Shown one piece after another: positions 7,894-17,170 of a stretch of DNA of 64,000 nt (position 1 is its first letter; every line of letters begins with the position of its first letter). The notes under the pieces are model-generated. The model saw only the letters and a list, made by a program, of their open reading frames with translations, had not been told where the DNA came from and did not search any database. Location of the stretch: assembly GCF_028369135.1 (NCBI RefSeq), contig NZ_JAPWHW010000018.1, forward strand, positions 1 through 64,000, read 5' to 3'. The DNA is from Roseovarius sp. ZX-A-9. GTDB lineage: Bacteria; Pseudomonadota; Alphaproteobacteria; Rhodobacterales; Rhodobacteraceae. Position numbers and translations under genes: made by a program.

Positions 7894-10443
7894 ATGAAAG
7901 ATGCCGCCCCCCAGCCTATTTTCCTGGCGGATTACACCCCGCCCGCCTACCTGATCTCAGACGTGCAACTGACCTTTCGGCTATCCCCCAGTGCCACCCG
8001 CGTGCTGAGCCGGATCTCATTCCGCCCCAATCCCGATGCGAAAAGCCGCGATTTCAGCCTGCACGGCGAAAACCTGACGCTGATCTCTGCGGCAATCGAC
8101 GGCGCGCCTGTCACGCCCACGCTGACCGAGACCGGGCTGAGCTGCGACGTACCGGACGCGCCCTTCATCTGGGAGGCGGAAGTGGAGATCGCCCCCGCCG
8201 CCAACACCGCGCTCGAAGGGCTCTACATGTCGAACGGCATGTACTGCACCCAATGCGAGGCCGAAGGCTTCCGCAAGATCACCTATTACCCGGACCGGCC
8301 CGACGTCATGGCCGTCTTTTCCGTGCGAATCGAAGGCGACGCGCCGGTGATGCTGTCCAACGGCAATCTGGTGGCACAGGGCGATGGCTTTGCAGAATGG
8401 CATGATCCGTGGCCAAAACCTGCGTATCTCTTTGCACTGGTGGCCGGAGAGCTGGTCAACCACCCCGGCCAATTCACCACCCGGTCGGGCCGCGAAGTAG
8501 AGCTGAATATCTGGGTGCGCCCCGGTGACGAGGGCAAATGCGCCTTCGGAATGCAGGCGCTCAAGGCGTCGATGCGCTGGGACGAAGAAGTTTACGGGCG
8601 CGAATACGATCTGGATCTTTTCAACATCGTGGCGGTCGATGATTTCAACATGGGCGCGATGGAGAACAAGGGGTTGAATATATTCAACTCTTCCTGCGTC
8701 CTGGCCTCGCCCGAGACGTCCACGGACGCCAATTTCGAGCGGATCGAGGCGATCATCGCGCATGAGTATTTCCACAACTGGACCGGCAACCGGATCACCT
8801 GCCGCGACTGGTTTCAGCTGTGCCTGAAAGAGGGGCTGACCGTCTACCGCGACTCGCAGTTCACCTCAGACATGCGCAGCGCCCCGGTGAAACGTATCGA
8901 GGATGTGATCGCCCTGCGCGCGCGCCAGTTCCGCGAAGATAACGGCCCGCTGGCGCATCCGGTGCGGCCATCGAGCTTTGTCGAGATCAACAATTTTTAC
9001 ACTGCAACGATCTATGAAAAGGGCGCCGAGGTGATCGGTATGCTGAAAACGCTGGTGGGGGATGAGGCCTACTACCGGGCGCTCGACCTTTATTTCGAGC
9101 GCCACGATGGCGATGCGGCCACGATCGAGGATTGGCTGAAAGTGTTCGAGGATGCGACGGGCCGTGACCTGACGCAGTTCCGCCGCTGGTACGATGACGC
9201 AGGCACACCCCGCGTGACCGTGACGGATGATTTTGCAGACGGCACCTATACGCTGCATCTGCGCCAGCACACACCGCCCACGCCGGGCCAGGAAGACAAG
9301 CCACCGCGCGTGATCCCCATTGCCGTCGGCCTGCTGGCGTCAGATGGCACCGAGGTACAAGCAACCAAAATTCTGGAAATGACCGAAGAAGCGCAGAGTT
9401 TCCGCTTTGGGGGCTTGGCAGCAAAACCGGTGCCATCGATCTTGCGCGGTTTTTCGGCACCGGTGATTATCGAACGCGATGCGGGTGCCGCAGAACGCGC
9501 CTTCCTGCTGGCCCATGACACCGACCCGTTCAACAAGTGGGAGGCAGGCCGCGAACTGGCACGCGAAGGGCTGCTGGCGATGATCCGCGATGGCGCCGCG
9601 CCGGATGACCGTTATCTTGATGCGATTCAGACGATGGCACGCGATGACAGCCTTGACCCCGCGTTCCGCGCGCTGGCACTGGGGCTGCCCAGCCAGGATG
9701 ATCTGGCGCAGGCGCTGCATGATGGCGGCACCGCGCCCGACCCGCAGGCGATCTGGGAGGCGCTGGAAACGCTGCGGCAGGCGCGCGCACAGGCGATGCA
9801 GGACGTCGCGACCCGGCTCTATGCGCAGCATCAGGTAACGGCCCCCTACAGCCCTGATGCGGCCCAGTCTGGTGCGCGGGCGCTGGCAAATGCGGCGCTG
9901 GCGATGATCACCCGGATCGACGGCGGCGCGCAGGCGCAGCGCCAGTATGACAGCGCGGACAACATGACCCAGCAACTGGCGGCGCTGGGATGCCTGCTGC
10001 AGGCCGGAAACGGCGCTGCCGCCACCGCCGCCTTTTACGATCAATGGCAGCACGACCGCCTTGTGATCGACAAATGGTTCAGCCTGCAAATCGTGAACGC
10101 TGCGCCGCAGGATGCGGCCCGTATCGCGCGCGAACTTACCCAGCATCCTGATTTCACGCTGAAAAACCCCAACCGGTTCCGCGCCACGTTGGGCGCGTTG
10201 ACGATGTCACCGGCCGGGTTCCACCATGCCAGTGGCGCGGGGTACGAGTTGTTGACCGATTGCCTCATCAAGCTTGATCCGCTCAACCCGCAGACCACTG
10301 CGCGGATGTGCTCGGCGTTCGAGACGTGGCGCCGCTATGACGCCGACCGTCAGGCACTGATCACACGGCAACTGCACCGTATTCTGGCGCAGCCGAACCT
10401 CAGCCGCGACACCAACGAGATGGTCAGCCGTATTCTGGGATGA
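7894..10443 (+). CDS. pepN: Aminopeptidase N
   Basis: Cytoplasmic zinc metallopeptidase (M1 family) removing N-terminal residues from peptides; 849 residues, close to the E. coli-type PepN. The exopeptidase signature GAMEN is at residues 254-258 and the zinc site HEYFH at 290-294, with the third ligand Glu in the following LCLKEGLTVYRD. The C-terminal half is the long helical domain seen in PepN. The ATG at 7894 follows GGAGACCGAGACC. Divergent from the PuuD-like gene, with which it shares a 226-base upstream region. Confidence 0.95.
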   Translation: MKDAAPQPIFLADYTPPAYLISDVQLTFRLSPSATRVLSRISFRPNPDAKSRDFSLHGENLTLISAAIDGAPVTPTLTETGLSCDVPDAPFIWEAEVEIAPAANTALEGLYMSNGMYCTQCEAEGFRKITYYPDRPDVMAVFSVRIEGDAPVMLSNGNLVAQGDGFAEWHDPWPKPAYLFALVAGELVNHPGQFTTRSGREVELNIWVRPGDEGKCAFGMQALKASMRWDEEVYGREYDLDLFNIVAVDDFNMGAMENKGLNIFNSSCVLASPETSTDANFERIEAIIAHEYFHNWTGNRITCRDWFQLCLKEGLTVYRDSQFTSDMRSAPVKRIEDVIALRARQFREDNGPLAHPVRPSSFVEINNFYTATIYEKGAEVIGMLKTLVGDEAYYRALDLYFERHDGDAATIEDWLKVFEDATGRDLTQFRRWYDDAGTPRVTVTDDFADGTYTLHLRQHTPPTPGQEDKPPRVIPIAVGLLASDGTEVQATKILEMTEEAQSFRFGGLAAKPVPSILRGFSAPVIIERDAGAAERAFLLAHDTDPFNKWEAGRELAREGLLAMIRDGAAPDDRYLDAIQTMARDDSLDPAFRALALGLPSQDDLAQALHDGGTAPDPQAIWEALETLRQARAQAMQDVATRLYAQHQVTAPYSPDAAQSGARALANAALAMITRIDGGAQAQRQYDSADNMTQQLAALGCLLQAGNGAAATAAFYDQWQHDRLVIDKWFSLQIVNAAPQDAARIARELTQHPDFTLKNPNRFRATLGALTMSPAGFHHASGAGYELLTDCLIKLDPLNPQTTARMCSAFETWRRYDADRQALITRQLHRILAQPNLSRDTNEMVSRILG

Positions 10444-10449
10444 TGACGC

Positions 10450-11127
10450 TCAATCGCCGGTCGCTATGTCAGCGGCCGGTTTTGGCCGTGCCTTGGGCCG
10501 CGGCGACGTGGTCACGGCGCAAAAGCTCTGCTGGCGCAACCAGCCCGCCATATCGGCGCGTTTACGGGACGAGCGCATCGGCCCCCAATCAGCCGCCACC
10601 CCACGCCAGCGCCGCTCCTTGACCGCGATGGCCTGATCGCGCGGGACGGTGACGGCCAGGATGCGAATCGCACAGCTGAGATTGGCCGCCCCGTCCTTGA
10701 GCGCCGAGCCAGAGCGCGCCATACAGCCGTAGCCGCGCGCCGTTGACGGCAGGATCTGAAGCAGACCGTACCATTTGCCTCCCCCACCCACCGCATCTGG
10801 TCGGTATGTGCTCTCATGCTTGGCCAGGGCGGACAGGAAGCCGACCCAAAAGGCACGACGTTGTGGCGGGGGAGCACTTACGTAACCCGGACACCACTCT
10901 GCGATGTCGCGGGGCACGGTATTTTCCAATGCCTTGCCATGGGTCCGGAGCGCGGCCAGCGCACCCCGCGTCCACCGCGCCGCCTCGGGCCGGTGTTCCC
11001 AGCGGGTCGGCGGAATCTCGCTAGGCCGTGCGACGGGTTTAATCTCGCCCAGCGACCCGTCTTCGCTCCCTACCGCCGAAACCGGCGCCAGAAAAATCAT
11101 GCAAATACAAAGGGCAAACCGGATCAT
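10450..11127 (-). CDS. Lytic transglycosylase SLT-domain protein
   Basis: Predicted periplasmic murein-cleaving enzyme of 225 residues. A Sec signal peptide (MIRFALCICMIFLAPVSAVGS) precedes an SLT-type core: ALAKHESTYRPDAVGGGGKW supplies the catalytic Glu, and YGLLQILPSTARGYGC matches the GLLQI motif. The tail is Lys/Arg/Pro-rich. No good Shine-Dalgarno is seen; instead CCGGC/GCCGG (11128-11132 and 11139-11143) abuts the ATG and could form a small hairpin in the leader. Convergent with pepN, only six bases apart. Substrate and enzyme subfamily are not determinable. Confidence 0.8.
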   Translation of the reverse strand: MIRFALCICMIFLAPVSAVGSEDGSLGEIKPVARPSEIPPTRWEHRPEAARWTRGALAALRTHGKALENTVPRDIAEWCPGYVSAPPPQRRAFWVGFLSALAKHESTYRPDAVGGGGKWYGLLQILPSTARGYGCMARSGSALKDGAANLSCAIRILAVTVPRDQAIAVKERRWRGVAADWGPMRSSRKRADMAGWLRQQSFCAVTTSPRPKARPKPAADIATGD

Positions 11128-11283
11128 CCGGCATAATCGCCGGAAACGCGATCAAAGGCAATGACCCTCTGGATTTGGCCGTTTCATCTTGGCTTCTCCA
11201 AACCGGTGTCATGTTTTGGCCCGATTGCCCCGGCATCCTCCGAGGCAACAGAAAATGAACTCCTGCCACGAGGCGAAAACCCA

Positions 11284-12582
11284 GTGTCACTATCCCTGCC
11301 ATTCACGACTGTTGCGCAAAATTTCATTGGCCGTGCAAAGCTGCGGCGCGCCCTGTTTGGCAAATTTCCGCGCCTGATGGGGAGGGCGGCGGTAGGGCGG
11401 CCCCGCAGTGGCCGGATCGACATCGACGCGCTCAGCCGCCGGATCATCCTGCCCTCAATGCCGATCACCGACGAAGAAATGGCGCGCGCCGAGTTTCAGG
11501 ATCGCGGGCTGAAGCTTGCCCGGCAGGAATTGTGGGATCAACTGGCCGAGGCAATCCATGACGCCGATGCGGCCCGCACGGCGACACCGGGTGGCGAATC
11601 TGCGGCGATGTTGCTCAGCTTCGGGGCGCGCAGCGACGTTGTGGCGATGGCCGAGGACGCGCTGTTCGAAGGCACCGCCCCGCCGAGCAGCGGCATTGAC
11701 GCATTCGAAGCGATCCTCGCCGACGCGCCGGACGATTACGCCCGCGCGATGATCGTCGCGGCGGCCCATATCGACATCGGCTGGGCTTGGCGCCACGCGC
11801 CTGACAGCCCGCTGACCGAACAGCCCGATGTAAGGGTGGACCGATTCAAGGCGCATTTCGACCGCGCCGCCGATCTGCTGATGCCGTTCAGCGGACTGGC
11901 CGAAAACGCCCCCTCGCTTGCGGCGACCGAATGCGCGCTGCTGGCGGCGCAGACCCGCATTGAACGCAATGTGGCAGACGACTTCGAGGATCTCATCGAC
12001 CTTGATCCCACCAGCCCGCGCCATATGCGCGCGCTGGGTCAGACGTTGCTGCCCAGCCGCCTGGGCGATTACAGGACCCTGGAACTGGAGGCGCGGCGCA
12101 CGGCCGCGCGCACCGGCGATATCTGGGGCGCCGGAGCCTATGCTTGGGTCTATCTCGATGCACTGGCGCTGGATGTCGGTGCGCTCGACCTGCTGGATAC
12201 CGCGTTTTTTGCAGATGGGCTGCGCGACATTCTGGCCCGCTGCCCGGATCAGCATACTGCAAACCTGCTGGCGGCCTTTTGCGCCGTGTCGATGCGCCCG
12301 CAGGACGGCGCGCCCCAAGCCACGGCCGCCGTGCGCGCCGCACTACATGGCAACCTGAAGTGGATATTGTCGGATCATCTTCACGAACTGCATCCGTTGA
12401 TCTGGACACAGGCGCTGCATAGCCCCGGCCAGACGATCCGCCTGCCCACGCGGCGCGCCTTGATCAGTGAAGGCCGCCAGACAGCGCTCCGCGCCATCGC
12501 TTCGATCTTTGCCGATGATATCTCCGATGGCAGCAGTATCGCATTTTCGCCCGCGGGGATGTACCACCTGCCTGCGATCTGA
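11284..12582 (+). CDS. Unrecognised alpha-helical protein
   Basis: About 432 residues, mostly predicted helices with repeated Ala/Leu/Asp-rich stretches (ILADAPDDYARAMIVAAAHI, DLIDLDPTSPRHMRALGQTL) that look TPR- or HEAT-like in rhythm. No catalytic motif, signal peptide or membrane segment. I do not recognise the family. The start is uncertain: GTG at 11284 has GAGG eleven bases upstream; the frame is open back to an ATG at 11161, but that part has poor codon use, and an ATG at 11377 is also possible. Stands alone between divergent SLT and convergent HxlR genes. Confidence 0.55.
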   Translation: MSLSLPFTTVAQNFIGRAKLRRALFGKFPRLMGRAAVGRPRSGRIDIDALSRRIILPSMPITDEEMARAEFQDRGLKLARQELWDQLAEAIHDADAARTATPGGESAAMLLSFGARSDVVAMAEDALFEGTAPPSSGIDAFEAILADAPDDYARAMIVAAAHIDIGWAWRHAPDSPLTEQPDVRVDRFKAHFDRAADLLMPFSGLAENAPSLAATECALLAAQTRIERNVADDFEDLIDLDPTSPRHMRALGQTLLPSRLGDYRTLELEARRTAARTGDIWGAGAYAWVYLDALALDVGALDLLDTAFFADGLRDILARCPDQHTANLLAAFCAVSMRPQDGAPQATAAVRAALHGNLKWILSDHLHELHPLIWTQALHSPGQTIRLPTRRALISEGRQTALRAIASIFADDISDGSSIAFSPAGMYHLPAI

Positions 12583-12593
12583 GCCCGCTCGGC

Positions 12594-12911
12594 CTATCCC
12601 CTGCGGTTTTGCGATGCCCATTCTCGCATCGCTTCCAGAACCGGCGATAACGCGGAACCGCCCGGTGTCAGCACATATGCTGACCGGGGCGGGTTCTCGG
12701 AATAGGGATGCCGCGTGATCAGCCCGGCCTCTTCCATCCGCTTGAGCCGCGCCGAGAGCGTGTTGGGTGAAACACCCAGACCATCCTGCAAATCCAGAAA
12801 ACGACTCGGACCTTCGCGAAGCAGCGCGGCAATCAGCAACAAGGTCCACTTGTCCCCAACCAATTCTATCGCGTGTTCCTGAGCACGCTGTTCTTTATCA
12901 CTCTTACCCAT
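12594..12911 (-). CDS. HxlR-family transcriptional regulator
   Basis: A 105-residue winged-helix regulator of the HxlR (DUF24) type. The family pattern is clear: ELVGDKWTLLLIAALLREGP, FLDLQDGLGVSPNTLSARLK, MEEAGLITRHPYSENPPRS, Y-LTPGGSALSPVLEAMREW. It has no cysteine, so it is not a thiol-switch type sensor. The start at 12911 (MGKSDKEQ) is chosen by family length, with GGGGG just upstream; ATG at 12929 is an alternative. Its target is unknown; it is divergent from gatB across 305 bases that could carry its operator. Confidence 0.85.
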   Translation of the reverse strand: MGKSDKEQRAQEHAIELVGDKWTLLLIAALLREGPSRFLDLQDGLGVSPNTLSARLKRMEEAGLITRHPYSENPPRSAYVLTPGGSALSPVLEAMREWASQNRRG

Positions 12912-13216
12912 GAGCCCCCAGAAAAGCATTATAACGTTTGAGGTTAGCCCAAGAAAATCAACCTTTGCGGTATTTTGCAATCGCAATTCGCTCGCTCGCT
13001 ACTGTTTGTCGCCATTTTGCCAAACTCACCCCGCGCCCACAGCCTGGCCCGGTGCCAGCGTGCAGGCTCTTGCCCCCTTTCGCACGCTGCCCTAGAACCC
13101 TGCTCACGTGACCTGAAGCGTTTCGAGCTGTTCTTGAGGCACGAAGAGTGTTCGAAACGCCCATCACACTGACATGTTGCGCGCGTTCCGAGAGAAGCGC
13201 TTTAGGAGGGCAGCCC
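12912..13216. other. Divergent intergenic region of 305 bases, HxlR gene to gatB
   Basis: No gene. It must contain the promoters of both flanking genes. The only strong structure is the 9-bp inverted repeat near the gatB side (separate entry). AT-rich bases near 12925-12990 may hold the HxlR-gene promoter. Confidence 0.5.
13118..13160. promoter_or_regulatory. 9-bp inverted repeat in the gatB upstream region
   Basis: GCGTTTCGA at 13118-13126 and its exact reverse complement TCGAAACGC at 13152-13160 are separated by 25 bases and end 56 bases before the gatB ATG. If transcribed it would form a leader stem-loop; as DNA it could be a regulator site. No riboswitch class is recognised. Confidence 0.4.
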
Positions 13217-14728
13217 ATGCTGGATCTGACATATGAGACCCCCAAACCACGCGTGATTGCCGGGGCGAAACACGATTGGGAACTGGTCATCGGCATGGAA
13301 GTGCATGCCCAGGTGGCCTCGAATGCCAAGCTGTTCTCGGGCGCCTCCACCCGTTTCGGGGCTGAGCCCAATTCCAATGTTGCTTTCGTCGACGCCGCGA
13401 TGCCGGGCATGCTGCCAGTCATCAATGAATTCTGCATCGAGCTGGCTGTGCGCACCGGGCTGGGCCTGAAGGCGCAGATCAACCTGAAGTCAGCCTTTGA
13501 CCGCAAGAATTACTTCTACCCCGACCTGCCACAAGGCTATCAGATCAGCCAGCTGTACCACCCCATCGTCGGCGAGGGCGAAATCCTTGTGGACATGGAG
13601 CCGGGTATCGCGCGGCTGGTGCGGATCGAGCGAATCCACATGGAGCAGGACGCGGGCAAATCCATTCACGACATGGACCCCAACATGTCCTTTGTCGACC
13701 TCAACCGCACCGGTGTCTGCCTGATGGAGATCGTCAGCCGCCCCGACATTCGCGGCCCCGAAGAGGCGGCGGCCTATGTGCTGAAGATGCGCCAGATCCT
13801 ACGTTATCTGGGCACTTGTGATGGCAACATGCAGAACGGCAACCTGCGCGCCGACGTGAATGTCAGCGTATGTCGTCCGGGCCAGTACGAGAAGTATCAG
13901 GAAACACAGGATTTTTCCCATCTCGGCACGCGCTGCGAAATCAAGAACATGAACTCTACGCGGTTCATCCAGATGGCCATCGACTATGAGGCGCGCCGCC
14001 AGATCGGCATTCTTGAGGCTGGCGGAACGGTCGATCAGGAAACCCGCCTGTATGATCCGGACAAGAACGAGACACGCTCGATGCGCTCGAAAGAAGAGGC
14101 GCATGATTACCGCTATTTCCCCGATCCCGATCTGCTTCCGCTGGAGATCGAGCAGGCCTGGGTGGACGAAATCGCCGCCTCTCTGCCCGAGCTTCCGGAT
14201 GCGAAAAAAGCGCGATTTGTCAAAGACTTCGGGCTGAGCGAATATGACGCGTCAGTGCTGACGGCGGATATGGAAAGTGCCGGATATTTCGAGGCCGCAG
14301 CCGCTGGCCGCGATGGCAAGCTGGTGGCGAACTGGGTCATCAACGAGTTGTTCGGGCGACTCAAGAAAGAGGGCGCGGATATCACCGCCAGCCCGGTCAG
14401 CCCCGAGCAGCTGGGCGGGATCGTGGACCTGATCGCCTCGGACGCGATCAGCGGCAAGATTGCCAAGGATCTGTTTGAAATCGTCTATACAGAGGGCGGC
14501 GATCCTGCTGATATCGTTGAGAAACGTGGCATGAAGCAGGTCACCGATACCGGTGCCATCGAGGCCGCCGTGGACCAGATTATCGCCGACAACCCCGCAC
14601 AGGTGGAGAAGGCGCAAGCCAACCCCAAACTGGCCGGCTGGTTCGTGGGGCAAGTGATGAAGGCCACGGGCGGCAAGGCCAACCCCAAGGCCGTCAACCA
14701 GATCGTGAGCGCCAAGCTGGGGCTGTAA
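13217..14728 (+). CDS. gatB: Asp-tRNA(Asn)/Glu-tRNA(Gln) amidotransferase subunit B
   Basis: Kinase/tRNA-binding subunit of GatCAB, which converts Glu-tRNA(Gln) or Asp-tRNA(Asn) to the amidated form. 503 residues. Seen: [20 protein letters not shown] at the N-terminus, the active-site loop [33 protein letters not shown], then the YqeY-like C-terminal tail ending in [17 protein letters not shown]. The ATG at 13217 follows AGGAGGG; upstream in-frame codons from 13148 are not family-like. gatA and gatC are not in the window. A candidate leader hairpin precedes it, and an 11-bp repeat array follows it. Confidence 0.97.
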   Translation: MLDLTYETPKPRVIAGAKHDWELVIGMEVHAQVASNAKLFSGASTRFGAEPNSNVAFVDAAMPGMLPVINEFCIELAVRTGLGLKAQINLKSAFDRKNYFYPDLPQGYQISQLYHPIVGEGEILVDMEPGIARLVRIERIHMEQDAGKSIHDMDPNMSFVDLNRTGVCLMEIVSRPDIRGPEEAAAYVLKMRQILRYLGTCDGNMQNGNLRADVNVSVCRPGQYEKYQETQDFSHLGTRCEIKNMNSTRFIQMAIDYEARRQIGILEAGGTVDQETRLYDPDKNETRSMRSKEEAHDYRYFPDPDLLPLEIEQAWVDEIAASLPELPDAKKARFVKDFGLSEYDASVLTADMESAGYFEAAAAGRDGKLVANWVINELFGRLKKEGADITASPVSPEQLGGIVDLIASDAISGKIAKDLFEIVYTEGGDPADIVEKRGMKQVTDTGAIEAAVDQIIADNPAQVEKAQANPKLAGWFVGQVMKATGGKANPKAVNQIVSAKLGL

Positions 14729-15099
14729 ACCCGGCATCGGTATCACATCGGTATTACGTCGGTCCCCTGTCGGTGCGCGGCGCGCTGGGAAATGTTTTGC
14801 GCCGCGCGGCCGCTGCTGAGCGGGTGCGACGCCAGTGTATCTGTGCTGATCCGGAGAAGGGAATGTTTGGCCCGCCTGGTTGTCCGAGCCATGCTTCATG
14901 GAACCCGTCGCTTCACGGCCCAATGCGGACCTTTACGGAACGCGCGGATGCTGCGATACAGCACAACCGAAATTTGATCGTATGAACTTTGGACACGGAT
15001 GGAAAAAGCACTTACATCTAACCAAGTGATGCATAAGTTTGATCTGGGTTGTGCAGAACGCGTGCACCAGACGAGCAGTGTGTTCAGGAAGGATTGTGG
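14729..15099. other. Gene-poor left flank of the three-gene cassette, 371 bases
   Basis: No convincing gene. It begins with the phased repeats below and then becomes poorer in G+C than the flanking genes. Several short frames are open but have no family match or ribosome binding site. It probably holds the cassette promoter and the left junction of the acquired segment; I could not identify an attachment site or target duplication. Confidence 0.5.
14736..14779 (+). repeat. Four imperfect 11-bp direct repeats
   Basis: Units start at 14736, 14747, 14758 and 14769: ATCGGTATCAC, ATCGGTATTAC, GTCGGTCCCCT, GTCGGTGCGCG. The core (A/G)TCGGT recurs every 11 bases, about one helical turn, starting eight bases after the gatB stop codon. 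It could be a binding array for a protein or a simple tandem duplication; role unknown. Confidence 0.7.
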
Positions 15100-16185
15100 A
15101 TGTTGGATGAGATGGGAGGGCACCGGATCGAGACGCATCCGTCGGATGCGTGCGAACTTATGCCTCTCGCGGCCGCAGAAGCGACGTTCCGTTCCGACGA
15201 GGCGATAAGCTTCGACGATCCTTTCGCACTCGAGCTCATGTCGACTGCACCTCTGCGTCGGCTCGCCGGTATCGGCTTTCTGGGGGCGATCGACTTCATG
15301 CGCCACGGGTCGGGCCGCTCCGCCCATAGGCGGCGGCATAATCGCCTTGAGCATACTCTCGGCGTGGCCCGCCTTGCAGACACCTACGCGCGCGAGGCGG
15401 GACTCTGCCAGCAGCGCCGCCGCCTACTCGTCGCGGCCGCTCTATTGCATGATGTCGGGCATGGACCGCTGTCTCATACGCTGGAGCCCGTATTTGCGGA
15501 AGCTTTCGACGTTGATCATCACTCGATGACCAGGCGCATCGTGCTGGGAGAGACGCGCTCCGGACGCGCGGTCTATGCTTCCTTGCGTGGCGCGAATCTC
15601 GATCCCGATGAAGTGCTCGCCATGATAGATGGTCATCATGATGGCCCCGATGCCTTTCTCTTCGCCGGCTCTATAAATTTCGATACATTAGATGGCATCG
15701 CGCGCAGCCGGGCATTCATGGAGCCCCGCGCTGCGCCGCTTGCCATGCTGCGGGCGGTTCGACGCTGGGCGCAGACTGGCCATGCTCCGCTTTCGCAATT
15801 CGACGCGTTCTGGACGCTCAAGCATGACGTCTACACCCTTCTGATCGGCGGCGCACGTGGACGCTTACTGGACGCTATCGCGCAGGCTTATATGAGGGCT
15901 AACATCGACGCATTCGATGCGACCGATTTCGAGCGCAGTGAGGGGACGCTTCGTAAGCGTCACCCGCAGTTGTTTGATGTGCTTGGCCGCGTAGCGGATC
16001 GACGGTCGTCCTTGAAGGATTATCTCCCCGGCAACTGGATGAAGGGCGAGGTGATGGTCAAAGATCGGGCCTTCACAGTGTGCACAGATAGCGAGTTGGA
16101 CGAGCCCGGCCAACTCGATGCGCGCTATACACAAACCAAATCCACGCGACGTGTCTCAATTGAAGAACTGGTTGAAGCACTATGA
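15100..16185 (+). CDS. HD-domain phosphohydrolase, SAMHD1/dGTPase-like
   Basis: 361-residue cytoplasmic protein. The HD metal site fits the SAMHD1/dGTPase branch: NRLEHTLGVARLAD (His85), ALLHDVGHGPLSHTLE (His117-Asp118, His121, His126), and a later SINFDTLDGIARS (Asp195) giving the last ligand. Family enzymes hydrolyse dNTPs to nucleoside and triphosphate, or other phosphate esters; the substrate here is unknown. The ATG at 15100 has AGGAAGGATTGTGG before it; a TTG at 15049 would add 17 unlikely residues. Its TGA overlaps the next ATG (ATGA), so the nucleotidyltransferase is translationally coupled. Composition is less GC-rich than the chromosome around it. Confidence 0.8.
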   Translation: MLDEMGGHRIETHPSDACELMPLAAAEATFRSDEAISFDDPFALELMSTAPLRRLAGIGFLGAIDFMRHGSGRSAHRRRHNRLEHTLGVARLADTYAREAGLCQQRRRLLVAAALLHDVGHGPLSHTLEPVFAEAFDVDHHSMTRRIVLGETRSGRAVYASLRGANLDPDEVLAMIDGHHDGPDAFLFAGSINFDTLDGIARSRAFMEPRAAPLAMLRAVRRWAQTGHAPLSQFDAFWTLKHDVYTLLIGGARGRLLDAIAQAYMRANIDAFDATDFERSEGTLRKRHPQLFDVLGRVADRRSSLKDYLPGNWMKGEVMVKDRAFTVCTDSELDEPGQLDARYTQTKSTRRVSIEELVEAL

Positions 16186-17150
16186 ATATAGCAAAGCTGA
16201 ACAAAGGCGCAGATGTGGCCAGAGTGCTCGACGGCACTCGCAATAAGTCCGAAGAGATACTTGAAATACTGCGCTCGGTCGCGGCTGACCTGCTTCGCGG
16301 AGATTCGGACCTTATCATCGGCGTGAATGGCAGCATCGCGAGGCGGGAAGCGACGAGTGGGTCAGACGTGGACCTCTTCTTCCTAACGGTCGGCGGTGAC
16401 ATTGATGCTGCGAAAGCGGCGCAGACAGAGTATCGCAAGCGCCTTGTCGCAATGGGCATAAAAATGCCCGCGGCTGGCGGCGTGTTCGAGAGTCCTCTTC
16501 AGACCACACAACTGACGGCGACGATCGGAGGGGAGGACGACACGAACACGTATATCACCCGGCGGATGCTCTATCTTCTCGAGGGCGAATGGGTGGCAAA
16601 CAAGGATGGTTTCGACTGTCTTCGATCGGACCTTATCGCACGTTACGTCTCCGAAGACCTCGACGATCAGAAGATCGTGCGCTTTTTCCTCAACGACGTG
16701 ATCCGTTACTGGCGCACGATCTGCGTGGACTTCGAGAACAAGACCGCCGATTCAACCAAGCCGCGGGCAATCCGCCTCGTGAAGCTGCGACTATCACGCA
16801 TGCTCCTTTACTTTGCAGGCATCGCGGCGGCCCGGCAGACCGTTGGCTGTGACGCGGCGACCAAGAGAGAGAGGCTTGCCGAATTGCTCGCTCTTCCGCC
16901 TTTGGAACGCCTCAGGCAGATCTACGGGCTGAACAAGATGATGCCTGTCCAAGCTCTCTACGCCAGCTTCCTGTCGGCCCTCGACAATAGGAAGATCCGG
17001 TCGCAGTTGGAGTTGCCCGGTGCTGCGGGAATGGACACACTGGAATTTGAAGAGCTCAGCGAAGTGGCGCGCGAATTCAAGACCGAACTGCTCACGCTCC
17101 TCGATATGGACGTGGGCGTCCCTCCTTTAATAGAAGCGCTACTCCTCTGA
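16182..17150 (+). CDS. Nucleotidyltransferase-domain protein
   Basis: 322 residues. The N-terminal domain has the pol-beta-type nucleotidyltransferase signature: NGSIARREATSGSDVDLFFL with Gly50-Ser51 and the metal-binding Asp62 and Asp64. The rest is helical (RFFLNDVIRYWRTICVDFEN, then a Lys/Arg-rich stretch). Such enzymes transfer NMP to protein, RNA or small molecules; the acceptor cannot be told from sequence. There is no obvious HEPN partner, so this is not a plain MNT/HEPN toxin-antitoxin pair. ATGA overlap with the HD gene and a 20-base gap to the phosphatase make a three-gene operon. One 60-base line at 16201 holds 33 G+C against 39 in a line at 20401, consistent with acquired DNA. Confidence 0.75.
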   Translation: MNIAKLNKGADVARVLDGTRNKSEEILEILRSVAADLLRGDSDLIIGVNGSIARREATSGSDVDLFFLTVGGDIDAAKAAQTEYRKRLVAMGIKMPAAGGVFESPLQTTQLTATIGGEDDTNTYITRRMLYLLEGEWVANKDGFDCLRSDLIARYVSEDLDDQKIVRFFLNDVIRYWRTICVDFENKTADSTKPRAIRLVKLRLSRMLLYFAGIAAARQTVGCDAATKRERLAELLALPPLERLRQIYGLNKMMPVQALYASFLSALDNRKIRSQLELPGAAGMDTLEFEELSEVAREFKTELLTLLDMDVGVPPLIEALLL

Positions 17151-17170
17151 TCGGGAACGATGATTTAGAG

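Noticed and set aside
14792-14977. Short frame with an LSGC-like motif resembling a lipobox (possible broken lipoprotein)
   Set aside because: Only 61 codons, no proper signal peptide charge pattern, and the rest is unlike any protein; chance is more likely.
14999-15208. 69-codon frame starting at an ATG before the HD gene
   Set aside because: No ribosome binding site, runs into the HD gene in another frame, no family match.
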